From Ochrobactrum sp. RH2CCR150 (GTDB lineage: Bacteria; Pseudomonadota; Alphaproteobacteria; Rhizobiales; Rhizobiaceae): a DNA stretch of 64,000 nt. The notes beneath the pieces are model-generated. The model searched no databases and was not told the DNA's origin. It saw only the letters and a list, made by a program, of their open reading frames with translations. The stretch is taken from the NCBI GenBank assembly GCA_014138095.1, contig JACGXE010000007.1, positions 124,001 through 188,000 on the forward strand, in the 5' to 3' direction. The position numbers were made by a program, and so were the translations under genes. Position 1 is the stretch's first letter. Each line of letters begins with the position of its first letter. Shown here one piece after another: positions 63,050-64,000 of the stretch.

Positions 63050-64000
63050 ACGTCCTTTGGTACATGTGCGCTCCAGATGGCGCTTATCCCTGGAAGTCCG
63101 AAGGCTCGCGCGTCGTGGACTACGGCTATTACAAGCAGCTCGCCCAGGCTTACGATCATCTGGGCTATACGGGCGCGCTTTTTGCCACCGGCGCTCATGA
63201 CGTCTGGCCACTTGCCGGCGCGCTACTGCCCTATACGGAACGCATGAAGTTTCTGCTCGCCTTCCATCCGGGTCTCGTAGCACCAACGCTGCTTGCCAAA
63301 ATGGCGGCGACATTTCAGGAGTTTTCCAACGGCAGGTTGATGCTGAATGTCGTCTCTGGCGACGCCAAGATGCTTGGTGCTTACGGCATGATGTTGCCGC
63401 ATGACGAACGTTATCTGATGGCCGATGAATACCTAACCCTGTGGCATCGTCTCATGGCGGGTGAAAGCGTCACCCATAAGGGCAAATATTTCCAGACCGA
63501 AGGCGCAAAACTGGCGCTTCCGGCCGGTTCGTCGATCGCCCCACCGCCGCTCTGGTTTGGCGGTTCGTCTGACAGCGCCATCGAAGTCGCGGCAAAGCAC
63601 GTCGACACGTATCTTTCCTGGGGTGAAACACCCGAGCAGATGGGGGAAAAGGTCAAGCAGGTCAAAGCACGCGCCGCAGCCCATGGACGCGAACTGAAAT
63701 ACGGTATCCGCCTTTATGTGATTGTGCGCTCGACCGACGCGAAAGCCTGGGAAGCTGCCGCCGATCTTTACGACCAGATGGATGAGGCGGCCATGGCTGG
63801 CAACAAACGTTTCGTCTCCAACACAGACTCTGTCGGTCAGCAACGCATGACTGCAATGCATGGCGGCGTGAAACCCGACAATTTGCGCGACCTTGAAATA
63901 TCGCCCAATCTCTGGGCGGGCATTGGGCTGGTGCGCCCCGGTCCGGGCACTGCAATCGTCGGATCACCAGACACAGTCATTCGCACGCTCGAAGCCTATC
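63046..64000 (+). CDS. ssuD: SsuD-like FMNH2-dependent alkanesulfonate monooxygenase (C-terminus beyond window)
   Basis: 318 codons to the window edge of a family about 380 residues long. The luciferase-like TIM barrel matches SsuD closely (VVDYGYYKQLAQAYDHLGYTG split over the motif, TDSVGQQRMTAMHGG, LEISPNLWAGIGLVR). The enzyme releases sulfite from sulfonates using reduced flavin. Two E. coli active-site residues differ: the Cys54 region PTGRSCEDAW reads ATGAHDVW, and His228 (GIRLHVIVR) is Tyr. The two arginines are kept. Its ATG overlaps the SsuA-like stop (ATGA). Altered substrate range is likely; the flavin reductase gene is not in view. Confidence 0.85.
   Translation, partial: MNVLWYMCAPDGAYPWKSEGSRVVDYGYYKQLAQAYDHLGYTGALFATGAHDVWPLAGALLPYTERMKFLLAFHPGLVAPTLLAKMAATFQEFSNGRLMLNVVSGDAKMLGAYGMMLPHDERYLMADEYLTLWHRLMAGESVTHKGKYFQTEGAKLALPAGSSIAPPPLWFGGSSDSAIEVAAKHVDTYLSWGETPEQMGEKVKQVKARAAAHGRELKYGIRLYVIVRSTDAKAWEAAADLYDQMDEAAMAGNKRFVSNTDSVGQQRMTAMHGGVKPDNLRDLEISPNLWAGIGLVRPGPGTAIVGSPDTVIRTLEAY

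Overview
The window looks like part of a secondary replicon or accessory chromosome region of an alphaproteobacterium of the Brucella/Ochrobactrum group (Brucellaceae, Hyphomicrobiales). This is inferred from moderate-to-high GC coding sequence, the density of ABC-transporter-plus-catabolism islands each with its own regulator, an AspT/AspD pair, a PurC carrying a rhizobial SyrB-like tail, and a classical autotransporter. I see no rRNA, tRNA, CRISPR array, insertion sequence, phage gene or replication origin. About 51 protein genes are supported, two of them cut by the window edges and one broken by a frameshift.

Layout. (1) 1-8.6 kb: a FadR-type regulator diverges from ridA-like, an amino-acid ABC transporter (ATPase, two permeases, binding protein; the second permease is frameshifted) and hyuA-hyuB, an ATP-dependent hydantoinase/oxoprolinase pair. 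It ends at a clear terminator and is followed by an aminotransferase. (2) 9.8-11.6 kb: 5-dehydro-4-deoxyglucarate dehydratase with its FadR-type regulator. (3) 11.8-15.1 kb: aspT-aspD, the aspartate:alanine exchanger plus aspartate 4-decarboxylase. (4) 15.4-18 kb: 4-hydroxyphenylpyruvate dioxygenase, a small Rieske protein and an SRPBCC protein, with a divergent Lrp-type regulator. (5) 18-20.2 kb: a MarR regulator diverging from a CLC chloride transporter over a 19-bp palindrome. (6) 20.2-29.7 kb: an eight-gene operon (SDR, PotABCD-type transporter, HisD/HpsN-like dehydrogenase, zinc alcohol dehydrogenase, UTRA-GntR regulator) diverging from a HisC-like aminotransferase. (7) 29.8-35 kb: purC with a helix-turn-helix/coiled-coil tail, an HxlR regulator with a quinone-reductase-like partner, and the periplasmic protease Prc.

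(8) 35.2-49.6 kb: a catabolic island. A likely long minus-strand operon runs flavin oxidoreductase, PotD/A/B/C-type transporter, two crotonases, acyl-CoA dehydrogenase, TetR, ADP-forming acyl-CoA ligase and a ThDP enzyme. Diverging from it are a DMT exporter and a third crotonase. Together they suggest import, CoA activation and beta-oxidation-like processing of an unidentified acid. (9) 49.6-58.9 kb: a second hyuA-hyuB locus with an FAD oxidase, a cupin and a PucR regulator, then an isochorismatase-like hydrolase with a divergent LysR regulator. (10) 59-61.6 kb: an autotransporter. (11) 61.6-64 kb: an ArsR regulator diverging over a perfect 18-bp palindrome from an SsuA-like protein without signal peptide and an SsuD-like monooxygenase cut by the right edge.

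The most unusual items are the PurC-HTH fusion, the HisD/HpsN-like island with altered metal-site residues, the CLC lacking the usual internal proton glutamate, the cytosolic SsuA-like protein next to an SsuD missing two canonical active-site residues, and multi-copy operator arrays in several divergent promoters.
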